From positions 1 to 64,000 of the forward strand of contig JAFGTT010000024.1 in assembly GCA_016933955.1 (NCBI GenBank): a stretch of DNA of 64,000 nucleotides, in the 5' to 3' direction. Of this stretch, positions 9,115 to 17,356 are shown piece after piece; position 1 is the first letter of the stretch; each line of letters begins with the position of its first letter. The notes under the pieces are model-generated. The model did not search any database, was not told the DNA's origin, and saw only the letters and a list, made by a program, of their open reading frames with translations. The stretch comes from Candidatus Zixiibacteriota bacterium (GTDB lineage Bacteria > Zixibacteria > MSB-5A5 > GN15 > PGXB01). The position numbers and the translations under genes were made by a program.

Positions 9115-9571
9115 ATTGACCATCCATTTCAATATTATTTTTCATATCACACAACATAACCTGCTGACAACGATGCGTAACAGAGTTGCCAGAAGGTCTG
9201 TAAAGATTTATGATTGGCATGAAGTAATACCCTATCGACCGGGCAGGGATGAATTTTATACCTTGTGCACCGAATCCATGGCAATTTGAGTTAGCTCTAT
9301 ATATCCATTTCAGGAAAGCAATACCAGTTCCGATGAATGCAACCGAATGTAGAATTCCAATGATTCGCTGACGATTGTCATTAGCTTCTGCCTCTGACAT
9401 CGAAATCGTGCCGGAGTTAAGAAGATTCATCTGCATAAAATCTGATATCTGAGAAAGTATGCTGATACCCAATGAAATCCATAAAATAGCCTTCAAAAAT
9501 TTCGTCAACAATGTGGGGTCTTGGGTGTAATGATATTCTTGAGTATTATAATTCATTCCCAATTGGGACAT
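9080..9571 (-). CDS. DUF4328-like small membrane protein, tail possibly frameshifted
   Basis: This 163-residue frame has two to three hydrophobic segments (KFLKAILWISLGISIL, then IGILHSVAFIGTGIAFL). It also has the DUF4328 signature FLKWIYRANSN followed by GIKFIPARSIGYYFMPIINLYRP. Function of the family is unknown. AGGAG lies six bases before the ATG. After NLYRP the reading becomes uncharacteristic and runs 35 bases or more into the next gene. In another frame the DNA reads WQLCYASLSAGYVV and stops just before that gene. A sequencing error or natural frameshift near 9190 is therefore possible. QueT lies 17 bases upstream. Confidence 0.65.
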   Translation of the reverse strand: MSQLGMNYNTQEYHYTQDPTLLTKFLKAILWISLGISILSQISDFMQMNLLNSGTISMSEAEANDNRQRIIGILHSVAFIGTGIAFLKWIYRANSNCHGFGAQGIKFIPARSIGYYFMPIINLYRPSGNSVTHRCQQVMLCDMKNNIEMDGQYGEMLDNLRRS

Positions 9572-9588
9572 TATTTTCTCCTATACAT

Positions 9589-10086
9589 CTAACGAATTTT
9601 CGAAAATATGCCCTTTCTTGTACTCAAATAAATCAACAGCGGCATGCCCAATAGATAACATGAAGCCAGTTCGCCCAGTCCAATCATCTGGACCACGAAT
9701 AGATAAGACATACCGGTTATCGGGGCAAGATAGGCCGCCACTCCGAAGGCATTCAAAAGAACCGGCGGAAGAGGCGCCAAGGCCATGCCCGTTTTACTGC
9801 TTTTCAACCGGGAACAGAGATATGTTAAATATGCCGCCGCGAGGGTAATTAAAGAACCAAAGATAATATCCTGGAGTCCGTTTCCGCCGAAAATATTAGC
9901 CACCAGACATCCCACAAAGAGACCGATAATTGAAGGCGGATAGATGAAAGGCAAAACCGTCAGCGATTCGGAAATCCGGACCTGATAGACTCCATAACTT
10001 ATCGGGGCCAGGACAATGGTCAGCACCGCATACAGCGCGGCAATAAGACCGGTATAAGCAACATCTCTGGCATTTAACAAGCCCAT
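9589..10086 (-). CDS. queT: QueT-type ECF transporter S component (queuosine precursor uptake)
   Basis: This is a 165-residue, six-helix membrane protein with the QueT signature VRISESLTVLPFIYPPSIIG, followed by FVGCLVANIFGGNGLQDIIFGSL. Family members bind a queuosine precursor such as preQ0 or preQ1 and work with a shared ECF T-subunit and ATPases, none of which are encoded here. Many relatives sit behind a preQ1 riboswitch. I looked for one upstream and did not find a match. Instead the start codon lies inside a short perfect hairpin (see the separate entry). No good ribosome binding site is visible. Confidence 0.8.
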   Translation of the reverse strand: MGLLNARDVAYTGLIAALYAVLTIVLAPISYGVYQVRISESLTVLPFIYPPSIIGLFVGCLVANIFGGNGLQDIIFGSLITLAAAYLTYLCSRLKSSKTGMALAPLPPVLLNAFGVAAYLAPITGMSYLFVVQMIGLGELASCYLLGMPLLIYLSTRKGIFSKIR

Positions 10087-10138
10087 ATTGGGCTAAATAG
10101 GCCATAGACCGTTAATAGTCAACTAAAAACTGGGCTAA
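10080..10138 (-). promoter_or_regulatory. start-codon hairpin with duplicated arm before queT
   Basis: On the minus strand AGCCCA-ATA-TGGGCT (10080-10094) is a perfect 6-base stem that contains the queT ATG. A second copy of TTAGCCCA lies 42 bases further upstream (10131-10138) and could pair with the same TGGGCT arm. Two mutually exclusive pairings are thus possible. Function is not established. Confidence 0.35.
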
Positions 10139-10174
10139 CTTATTGAAACTCTGTGTAAAGAGGCCGTCACGAAT

Positions 10175-10783
10175 TTAAATTACTTTTAAATGACCGACTT
10201 TTTCCACCGGGATGCTGATCGTTTTTTCCTGACAACGGTTTGTCATAACCAGCATCCATGAATCCGATTCGACATTCAGGGATACAGCGAATAATCCTGA
10301 ATAAATTTGCTTTTTATTTTTAAGAGTCACCATCAATTCCGTATTGCTAAACATTGCCCGCAGAAATGTAGCGATTATCAAATCTTTCTCCGGACTAAAG
10401 GCCGTAGCCTTCTCAGAAGATAAAATCCGGCCGACACTTAGATTATTCTTTTTACAACAAGGAATAGCAGATATTATTTTTAATTCGATATTCCGGAGTT
10501 TTAATCTCAGGGCCGGTGACTTGCAAAGGCATGATCGCCGCAAACAGAAACCTATCAATTCCTGCTCATCCTCGGTAAAATTGAGAGCCGGCAATGAAAT
10601 ATCGCGAGCCAGCCGATAGCCATTATCGTAATAGATGGGGATATTCATACTGGATAAGGCCAGAATATCCCTGAAAACGGTCCGTTTTGAAACCCCGCAC
10701 TCCTGCTGCAATTCTTCCAATGTAAGTTTTTTTCGGGTCCTGAACAGGTTGACGATGAATAACAATCTTTCCGCTTTGGACAT
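10175..10783 (-). CDS. HTH/WYL-type transcriptional regulator, short form
   Basis: This 202-residue protein starts with an HTH_11 domain (ERLLFIVNLFRTRKKLTLEE, then CGVSKRTVFRDILAL and IYYDNGYRL). The remainder matches the start of a WYL region but lacks a recognisable WYL triad and the C-terminal WCX extension found in the paralogue next door (316 residues). The ATG is preceded by GGGAG. A perfect dyad CTGACA-5-TGTCAG lies about 45 bases upstream and may be an autoregulatory site. WYL proteins sense nucleic acid or nucleotide ligands and often control stress or defence genes. No defence gene is adjacent here. Confidence 0.75.
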   Translation of the reverse strand: MSKAERLLFIVNLFRTRKKLTLEELQQECGVSKRTVFRDILALSSMNIPIYYDNGYRLARDISLPALNFTEDEQELIGFCLRRSCLCKSPALRLKLRNIELKIISAIPCCKKNNLSVGRILSSEKATAFSPEKDLIIATFLRAMFSNTELMVTLKNKKQIYSGLFAVSLNVESDSWMLVMTNRCQEKTISIPVEKVGHLKVI

Positions 10784-10828
10784 AACTCCCCACTCCCTAA
10801 AAAAGCAAACCCAAGTTAATACTCACCC

Positions 10829-10845
10829 CTGACATCTCCTGTCAG
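10829..10845. promoter_or_regulatory. CTGACA-N5-TGTCAG dyad upstream of the short WYL-type regulator
   Basis: This perfect 6-base inverted repeat with a 5-base spacer lies 46 bases before the start codon on the minus strand. It is a candidate operator or a leader hairpin; the sequence alone does not decide. Confidence 0.4.
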
Positions 10846-10992
10846 TGAAAATGCAAGAATTTCTATTTTTTGCCCTGTTTATGATTGAAGCGCGGATTAT
10901 TATTTAATATGCCCCAGCTTTTGACTGACTGATGTGATTCTTGGTGTGATAACCTGCAGTAAAAAAGGTGTTTATTAAATCTGGCGGATCCA

Positions 10993-11943
10993 CTATTTAT
11001 AAGTCTGTAATATTGCTTTTGCCCTCCTTTTGATTTCGTTTTTCAGAATATCGGGTTTAATCACCCGAACCTCTCCTCCATAACCCAGCAACCAGCGGCA
11101 GATTTCTTCAATACCCCTGACAGTCACCTGATATTTGATTCGATCATTGTCAAATCTTGAGACCTTTTCTCCGGGATGATGCCGACTCATGCCGACAATC
11201 CGGGCCGCTTTTCCGCTGAAAACGGCCTCGATTTCCACTGGATCGCCACTGAAAACTCCCCAACTGCCGGCAAAGTATTCGGCCGGGTTAATATCGGGGC
11301 GGGGATGAAAGTGTTCATCGGTAACGGAAATTTTCAAAATACGATCTATACGAAATGTTCTCAGCGCCTTGCGTAATTGACAAAAGGCGACAAAATAAAA
11401 GGCCTTTTCAATAAAAATCAGGAAATACGGCTCCACCGGACGGGTGATGATACCGCTCTGGATTGAATTGTACGTCAATTCCAGGACCTGATGATTTTCG
11501 ATTCCTCTTTCCACCGCGGCATAGAATTTATCAGAAAAATTGACGCTCTGGGTTGATTTGATATCAATCCTTGTTTTGGGTCGAGAATATTTCTTTTTTT
11601 CTTTGACGGCCGGTGGAAGGCAGGCTTCGATTTTGCCTTTTATCGATTTAATCAGATTATACCCGGGACCACCTTTGTAAAGCGGCGATGATTCCAAGGC
11701 GGTTATCAGCGTGAGATACTCATCGATATTAAAATTCAGGGGCGGCAGGAAATTATCACTGGCGTATTTATAACCTCGATCGTAATAAATCGGGATATTG
11801 GCCTCCGATAAGGCGACGATATCGCGATAAACGGTCCTTTCAGTTACTCCGCATTCTCTGGCCAGCCTACCGGCATTGAGACTTCGTCTGGTTCGCAGTA
11901 AATTCAGGATGTAGAGCAGTCTGTCATACTTAGCCATCCCCAT
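10993..11943 (-). CDS. HTH/WYL-domain transcriptional regulator (DeoR/YafY type)
   Basis: This 316-residue protein has the full three-part layout. It has an HTH_11 (DRLLYILNLLRTRRSLNAGR, then CGVTERTVYRDIVAL), a WYL domain at about residues 140-215 (VLELTYNSIQSGIITRPVEP, then FYFVAFCQLRKALRTFRIDRI), and a WCX extension ending EEICRWLLGYGGEVRVIKP. It is paralogous to the shorter regulator downstream, 209 bases away. The promoter overlaps a perfect palindrome. The -10 box ends only six bases before the ATG, so the message may be leaderless. It is divergent from the envelope-protein operon beginning at 12156, which is the likeliest target besides itself. Confidence 0.87.
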   Translation of the reverse strand: MGMAKYDRLLYILNLLRTRRSLNAGRLARECGVTERTVYRDIVALSEANIPIYYDRGYKYASDNFLPPLNFNIDEYLTLITALESSPLYKGGPGYNLIKSIKGKIEACLPPAVKEKKKYSRPKTRIDIKSTQSVNFSDKFYAAVERGIENHQVLELTYNSIQSGIITRPVEPYFLIFIEKAFYFVAFCQLRKALRTFRIDRILKISVTDEHFHPRPDINPAEYFAGSWGVFSGDPVEIEAVFSGKAARIVGMSRHHPGEKVSRFDNDRIKYQVTVRGIEEICRWLLGYGGEVRVIKPDILKNEIKRRAKAILQTYK

Positions 11944-11949
11944 AGGTCT

Positions 11950-11986
11950 ATTTTACATCCCTCCAAAGATAAAGTCAATTATCTTT
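11950..11986 (-). promoter_or_regulatory. WYL regulator promoter with the -35 box inside an 8-6-8 palindrome
   Basis: AAAGATAA (11965-11972) and TTATCTTT (11979-11986) are perfect inverted repeats. The six-base spacer reads TTGACT on the minus strand, a -35 box. It is followed after 17 bases by TAAAAT (11950-11955), so transcription should begin at or next to the ATG at 11943. Confidence 0.65.
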
Positions 11987-11997
11987 TACTCCACAGG

Positions 11998-12017
11998 ATA
12001 TGGGACCCACCCCATAT
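11998..12017. promoter_or_regulatory. ATATGGG-N6-CCCATAT dyad in the divergent intergenic region
   Basis: This is a perfect seven-base inverted repeat midway between the divergent WYL regulator and the plus-strand envelope operon. It is a candidate operator or small hairpin. About 140 further bases to the next gene hold no riboswitch that I recognise. Confidence 0.35.
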
Positions 12018-12155
12018 TTTTGCTGTTGGACGATTTCCCCATTGATAGAGCTATCAGTCTGTCCTGCCTTCGGTTACGGCGCCAGTAAATTCGGGCACCG
12101 GCTTTGCTCGGATTAAAAACAAAAACTGTGAAATATTCATTACGGGGGAGAATTT

Positions 12156-14222
12156 ATGGAAGAAAATACTGTCACAATCCGAAGACCGGTCAGGCATCAA
12201 CGCCTAACCAACTCCTTTTTTCTTAAATATGGTCTGAAATTCCTGCTGGGCTTTATTATAATCTCCATTTTCCTGACAACGGTCAGGTGCACTATCAAAA
12301 AGCCCGAATCACCCACCTGGACTACGAATCTAACCATTCCGACTGTCAACCGAACTTACCTGATGCCCGAGATCATCGACAAAATCGACCAGCCCGGATT
12401 GACCATTGATACTCTCACCGGCGATATAATGTACACCTTCGAAACGGAACTAGATACTATCGATGTATCCGAGGATTTGTCCAGCCCGCAGACAACCCGT
12501 GTCATCTCGAATACCGTTGGACTGGTCACCATTAATCCCGATGAACCGCCTCCCTCAACGGTAAGCGCTTTTGATATTGGCCTGGGTCTGGGAATCGGCG
12601 ACATCCCCTTTGGATGGTTGCCTGATATGGTCGTTAATGTTCCCGATATCGACGGCTTCAGCTGGGCAAATATCACATCCGGGGCAGTTTATGTTAGAAT
12701 TGTGAATGATTTCCCGGTTGATTTCGATACGGTCAGGGTAGAATTATTCGACCTCATCACCTCGCAGACAATCACCACGGCATCATTTCCCAATTACCCG
12801 GGTCAGCCTGCTATTGAAGCCGGGGCCACCGATTCCATCCAGATTGGTCTGAGCGGGAAAAATATATCAAACCAGCTTCGTCTAATTATTTATGCCTTCA
12901 CTACCGGTGGATCGGGATTGTCTTTATCGGAAAGCCAGATTTCATCTTCCGTTTCGTTTGCCAATGGTTTAATTGTATCGGCGGCTCAGGCGGAAGTCCC
13001 GGAGATTGTAAAGGATTTTTCGGAAGCCTTTACCGTTTCATCCGAACACACCGTTACTTCCGCGATTATTGAATCCGGAAATGTACAATTCACCCTGCAA
13101 AACGGCTCTAATATTAATGCTAATCTGGATATTACTATTCCTGATTTCTCCCTTGGAGGTATTCCTTTTTCAATTAATCGGACCGTCCTCGCCAATAATA
13201 CATCCGTGGTCAATATAGATCTGGCGGGGTATGACTTCTCACCAAGCGACCAGACCATGCCGCAAGCAGTAGATATTAACGTGTCCGCCCGGATTGACTC
13301 TACGGCACCCAACGAGGTTCTCATTTATTCCACCGATGCTTTCCTGGTAACATCATTTATTTCGCGTCTGGATTTCTCGTCATTGACCGGCATAATTGAT
13401 TCCACCGAGGCCACTTTCGATGATATTGATGTCGACGTCGATTTGCCAAAGGGATTTGATTCCCTTCAACTGGTCAGCGCTGTCCTGGAAGTGGCAATCG
13501 AAAACGCCATCGAATTTCCCGGCGCTCTAGATATAACCATCACCGGTGACGGTGGTCAGACCCTGAATATAGCCGGGATAATCGACCCCGGAACATCGGC
13601 AAATCCGGTGACCACTTATATAATCGATTCCAATCTGGCGGCCTTTTTGAATCCCGTCCCGGCCTATCTGACGGTCAGCGGCCTGGCCTACTTCGGTGAT
13701 GGCAGTTCCAGCGGGACCATTACAACACAATCCCATATCGTCCCGCGCCTCAGGCTAACATCGCCTCTGGAATTGATTATTAATCGGGCAACCTTTGCCG
13801 GTGACACTACCTCGGAGGATATCGATACCGAGGATATCGATCTGGTCACCGATCACCTGATCGAGGCCACTTTCACACCGACCATAATTAATCATCTCCC
13901 GATTGGCGTGGAGGTTGAGTTCTATATGGATGGTAATCCCGACCATCTCAATGCCGAGCAGGCCCGGGTCGTGATCGGTCCACTGGCGGTCGAGGCCGGG
14001 CAGGTTGCGTCGGGGAACACCGTTACTGAGGCCACCGAATCAGTCTTGTCCATAGTCCTCGACAGCAGTGACGCTCAGGTACTCAACAATGAAAATATTT
14101 ACACCACCCAGACCATCACCCTGGTCGGTTCGGCCGGCCAGCCGGTTAAAATAACCGGCACTGATTATGTCACGGTACAGGGGTTGGTCGAGGTGGAATA
14201 CAAATTCGACGGCGAATTTTAA
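12156..14222 (+). CDS. large envelope protein of unknown function
   Basis: This 688-residue protein has one N-terminal membrane segment (LKFLLGFIIISIFLTTVRC) ending in a cysteine, so it may be a lipoprotein, although TVRC is a poor lipobox. The mature part starts KKPESPTWTTNLTIPTVNR, a pattern I associate with uncharacterised FCB-group proteins. It is entirely beta-rich, with repeated modules rich in Asp, Thr and Ile (DIDVDVDLP, TSEDIDTEDIDLVTDHLIEATFTPTI). It has no catalytic motif. A strong site (GGGGGAG, five bases before ATG) fixes the start. It opens an operon with the PorV/TraF-like barrel protein and the M6 protease, suggesting a shared surface or secretion role. I do not recognise a family. 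Confidence 0.7.
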   Translation: MEENTVTIRRPVRHQRLTNSFFLKYGLKFLLGFIIISIFLTTVRCTIKKPESPTWTTNLTIPTVNRTYLMPEIIDKIDQPGLTIDTLTGDIMYTFETELDTIDVSEDLSSPQTTRVISNTVGLVTINPDEPPPSTVSAFDIGLGLGIGDIPFGWLPDMVVNVPDIDGFSWANITSGAVYVRIVNDFPVDFDTVRVELFDLITSQTITTASFPNYPGQPAIEAGATDSIQIGLSGKNISNQLRLIIYAFTTGGSGLSLSESQISSSVSFANGLIVSAAQAEVPEIVKDFSEAFTVSSEHTVTSAIIESGNVQFTLQNGSNINANLDITIPDFSLGGIPFSINRTVLANNTSVVNIDLAGYDFSPSDQTMPQAVDINVSARIDSTAPNEVLIYSTDAFLVTSFISRLDFSSLTGIIDSTEATFDDIDVDVDLPKGFDSLQLVSAVLEVAIENAIEFPGALDITITGDGGQTLNIAGIIDPGTSANPVTTYIIDSNLAAFLNPVPAYLTVSGLAYFGDGSSSGTITTQSHIVPRLRLTSPLELIINRATFAGDTTSEDIDTEDIDLVTDHLIEATFTPTIINHLPIGVEVEFYMDGNPDHLNAEQARVVIGPLAVEAGQVASGNTVTEATESVLSIVLDSSDAQVLNNENIYTTQTITLVGSAGQPVKITGTDYVTVQGLVEVEYKFDGEF

Positions 14223-14276
14223 TGGTGCACCATGAGTCACTATCATGAGTCGAAATACAAATCCTTTGGGGGAAAT

Positions 14277-15521
14277 ATGAAAATCAAAATTATGATAATT
14301 GGTTTATTGCTTATGGCCATATCGGGCTCGGTCCATGCCGTCGGTTTGTCCTCGGCCCGGGCGGTCGCCATGGGCGGGGCCCATATGGGTCTGGCGCGCG
14401 GAAGTGACGCCGCTCTCTATAATCCCGCTAATATCGGTCTGGCCGGATACCGCCAGAATGGCCTGGTTCTGGCCGGAGTTGGGGCGGAGATTGTCAATAA
14501 CAGCTTTACTCTGGCGGATTATAATGATTACACCGGGGCCATTTTGACCGAGGATGATAAGTCAGTCATTCTGGGCAAGATTCCCTCGGAAGGATTGGTG
14601 ATTTCGGCCGAGGCTGAGGCTGGAGCGATGTCCCTGGCCATGGGTTCAATGGTGCTATCGATAAACGGGTTTGCCGCTACCGAGGCCAATCTGGGAAAAG
14701 ACGCCCTGGAATTATTCCTGATGGGTAATCAGGTCAATGACACTTTTTCGCTGGAGGGAATGTATAGCGAGGCTATCGCCTATGCTTCGGCCGGGCTTTC
14801 CTTTGGGCAATCCATATACAAATCGGGAACCCGGCAGTTGTCTCTCGGTGCGACCGTTAAATATATCCGCGGTCTGGCCTATGAAAAGGTGATCGAATTG
14901 CGCGGCGGGGTGGTTACGCTGGCCACCGGTTTTGAAGGCGAAGGAACCATGATTGCCCGAACAGCCGTCGGTGGAACCGGTTATGCGGTCGATATCGGAG
15001 CGGCCCTGAGATTGAATGATAGCTATACCGCAGGTATCACCTTCAGCAATTTTATCAGCAATATCACCTGGAACAATGAAACTCAGGAACACTACTATCA
15101 TTTTGAATTCGACACTCTGACGATTGACAACATGGAAGATGATTCCATAGTCGTATCTGACGATTACAGTGAAGATATTGACGACTTCAAATCCACTTTG
15201 CCGTCGGTCATGCGCATCGGTCTGGCCAACACCAGCGGAAAATTGCTCTGGGCGATCGACTATATCCAGGGTTTTAAACTGGCGGCCGGCGCCTCCTCCA
15301 AACCACGTCTGGCGGGCGGGATCGAATATCATTTAATCGGTTTCCTGCCCCTGCGGGCCGGATACGCCACCGGTGGCGGCAAAGGCTCGGTTGTTTCCGG
15401 CGGTCTGGGATTGAACCTGCCACTGTTTTATCTGGATTTGGCCGTATCCAATCACAGCTCCTTCGATTTCGAGGCCTCCAAAGGTCTTCATCTGGCGGCC
15501 TCGGTCGGCCTGAGATTCTAA
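14277..15521 (+). CDS. PorV/TraF-like (DUF5723-type) outer-membrane beta-barrel protein
   Basis: This is a 414-residue protein with a clear signal peptide (KIMIIGLLLMAISGSVHA). It is followed by SSARAVAMGGAHMGLARGSD and AALYNPANIGL, the N-terminal signature shared by FadL/PorV/TraF-like barrels. The body has regular amphipathic strands and ends in LHLAASVGLRF with a terminal Phe, as expected for BAM-dependent insertion. The open frame extends 15 codons upstream, but GGGGGAA directly before the ATG at 14277 and the signal peptide decide the start. It sits 54 bases after the large envelope protein and 13 before the M6 protease. In type IX secretion PorV shuttles cargo with a C-terminal sorting domain, and the adjacent protease has one. 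A similar pairing here is inference. Confidence 0.75.
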   Translation: MKIKIMIIGLLLMAISGSVHAVGLSSARAVAMGGAHMGLARGSDAALYNPANIGLAGYRQNGLVLAGVGAEIVNNSFTLADYNDYTGAILTEDDKSVILGKIPSEGLVISAEAEAGAMSLAMGSMVLSINGFAATEANLGKDALELFLMGNQVNDTFSLEGMYSEAIAYASAGLSFGQSIYKSGTRQLSLGATVKYIRGLAYEKVIELRGGVVTLATGFEGEGTMIARTAVGGTGYAVDIGAALRLNDSYTAGITFSNFISNITWNNETQEHYYHFEFDTLTIDNMEDDSIVVSDDYSEDIDDFKSTLPSVMRIGLANTSGKLLWAIDYIQGFKLAAGASSKPRLAGGIEYHLIGFLPLRAGYATGGGKGSVVSGGLGLNLPLFYLDLAVSNHSSFDFEASKGLHLAASVGLRF

Positions 15522-15534
15522 CCGGAGTCCCCTG

Positions 15535-17262
15535 ATGATGAAGAATCTTATGGCTATCCTGACCAGACAAATAATCAGGAAACTGGCGATTTATATATTG
15601 ACCGGTCTCCTGTCGACCGCTTGGGCAATGCCCCCTAATCCCGTGACACTTGAACAACACCTGAGGGCAGGCAAGGCTCTGCCATATTATCTCGATCAGC
15701 GGCCGATGTTACTCAGCCGGGGTATCGGAGCGGCTTCGAAAAAGTTAATCCCGACGTCCAAAGCATCGATTTCAGGGCAGTTTCGCGCCCTGGCCATCTT
15801 AATCCAGTTTTCCGATAAAACCGCCTCGGTGGCGGCGGAGAATTTCGATACCCTCTTGTTTGTCGATAAAGCCAATACTGTCCGGAATTATTATTACACC
15901 GTATCATATGGTCAACTCGATATTGTCACAGTAAATCTTCCTTCGTCTCTGAATTGGATTTCGGCACCACAGACCTATGCTTATTATTGCAATAGTCAAA
16001 ATGGAACCGGCGCCTATCCCCAGAATACCCAGAAATTATGCGAGGATATGGTTACCCTGGTCGATCCCTGGGTGGATTTTTCACAATACGACAATGATGA
16101 TGATGGAGAAGTCGATGCCCTGATATTAATCCATACCGGTCCGGGTGCGGAATATACTCACCAGAACAGCGATATCTGGTCTCACAAATGGAGTACCATG
16201 ATGTCTGTATATAAAGATGGCGTGAGAATCAGGGATTACGATATTCAGCCCGAATACTGGCTTGTACCGGGGGATATGACATGCGGTGTATATTGCCATG
16301 AACTCGGCCACATTTTTGGCTTACCCGATCTTTATGATACCGATTATTCTTCGCGTGGAATAGGCCGTTGGTCAGTTATGAGTTACGGCAGTTGGAATGG
16401 GCCGAGTGGACTGGGGGCCTGTCCGGCGGAACTGGATGCCTGGTCACGAATCGAACTCGGATTTAAGGAACATATTAATGTCATATCCAATACCAGTAAT
16501 GTTCTTATTGATAATGTCGAAGACGGTGGAAATATTTATCGCCTCTGGAATAACGGGACAATCGGCAATGAGTACTACCTGGTGGAAAACCGGCAGAAGG
16601 TTGGTTACGATACATATTTGCCGGGTGCGGGGTTGCTTATCTGGCATATTGATGAGAATCTGTTGGGTTCCATGGCTCCTAACGATAATGAATGGTACCC
16701 GGGGCATACCTCCGGCGGACATTTCGGGGTTGCCCTGGAGCAGGGGGATGGCCTTTTCCAGCTGGAAAAACTTCTATCCTCAGGTGATTGGGGCGATCCC
16801 TTTCCTGGAAATTCGGGCAATACTGCCTTTACCGCTTTTTCGTCGCCAAGTTCGAATTCCTATGCCGATGTTATGACGTCTGTATCGGTCAGTGATATAT
16901 CAGACGCATCGTTGACCATGACAGCCGATTTCCAGATATCGTACACCAGTGATGTTAATAATCCGGAATCCAATCTGATGCCGAATTGTCTGATTCTGGA
17001 TCAAAATTATCCAAATCCCTTTAATCCTTCAACTCGAATTCGTTTTGAATTACCTGCGCCCAGCCGCCTGACTTTATCTGTTTATAATATATTGGGGAGG
17101 AAAGTCGTTGAATTGGCCGGGGGTAATTACCCTGCCGGATCGACGGAAATTATCTGGGAAGGATTTGATGCCTCCGGGCAACCGGTATCCTCAGGTATAT
17201 ACTTCTACGAAATCGTTACCGATTACACACGGCAGGTCAGGAAAATGATTCTGGTAAAATAA
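15535..17262 (+). CDS. secreted M6-family metalloprotease with a type IX-like C-terminal sorting domain
   Basis: This 575-residue protein has a signal peptide to about Ala31, then an M6 catalytic domain. The zinc site is H255-E256-x-x-H259 within CHELGHIFGLPDLYD, with the third ligand Asp/His region just after and the Met-turn GRWSVMSYG. A calcium-like DNDDDGEVD lies near residue 187. From about residue 482 a C-terminal module reads LDQNYPNPFNPSTRIRFELP and ends SSGIYFYEIVTDYTRQVRKM. This is the Por/type A (FlgD-like Ig) sorting domain used for type IX or related surface export. The start is one of two adjacent ATGs behind CCGGAG. It is last in the 12156-17262 operon. It probably degrades extracellular protein; substrates are unknown. 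Confidence 0.92.
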   Translation: MMKNLMAILTRQIIRKLAIYILTGLLSTAWAMPPNPVTLEQHLRAGKALPYYLDQRPMLLSRGIGAASKKLIPTSKASISGQFRALAILIQFSDKTASVAAENFDTLLFVDKANTVRNYYYTVSYGQLDIVTVNLPSSLNWISAPQTYAYYCNSQNGTGAYPQNTQKLCEDMVTLVDPWVDFSQYDNDDDGEVDALILIHTGPGAEYTHQNSDIWSHKWSTMMSVYKDGVRIRDYDIQPEYWLVPGDMTCGVYCHELGHIFGLPDLYDTDYSSRGIGRWSVMSYGSWNGPSGLGACPAELDAWSRIELGFKEHINVISNTSNVLIDNVEDGGNIYRLWNNGTIGNEYYLVENRQKVGYDTYLPGAGLLIWHIDENLLGSMAPNDNEWYPGHTSGGHFGVALEQGDGLFQLEKLLSSGDWGDPFPGNSGNTAFTAFSSPSSNSYADVMTSVSVSDISDASLTMTADFQISYTSDVNNPESNLMPNCLILDQNYPNPFNPSTRIRFELPAPSRLTLSVYNILGRKVVELAGGNYPAGSTEIIWEGFDASGQPVSSGIYFYEIVTDYTRQVRKMILVK

Positions 17263-17315
17263 TCGGTGGTGTTTTTTCCGGTGAGCCGTCTTCTCCCCCA
17301 CGGCTCGCCTGTTGC

Positions 17316-17354
17316 GATAAAGGCCTCTGACAGCAATGCCGGAGGCCTTTTATC
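17316..17354. terminator. bidirectional intrinsic terminator
   Basis: GATAAAGGCCTC (17316-17327) pairs with GAGGCCTTTTATC (17342-17354), giving T-rich ends on both strands between convergent genes. A second hairpin (GTGAGCCGT / ACGGCTCGC, 17281-17309) lies just before it on the protease side. Confidence 0.8.
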
Positions 17355-17356
17355 AT

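Noticed and set aside
10087-10175. A preQ1 riboswitch before queT
   Set aside because: The conserved preQ1-I or preQ1-II cores are not present; only a start-codon hairpin is seen.
12018-12155. Possible riboswitch in the leader of the 12156 operon (GC-rich stems around 12060-12110)
   Set aside because: I could not match it to c-di-GMP, cobalamin, glycine or other known consensus elements, and no expression platform is clear.
10175-12156. WYL regulators as a mark of a phage-defence island
   Set aside because: No nuclease, methylase, helicase, toxin or other defence gene is adjacent; neighbours are metabolic and envelope genes.
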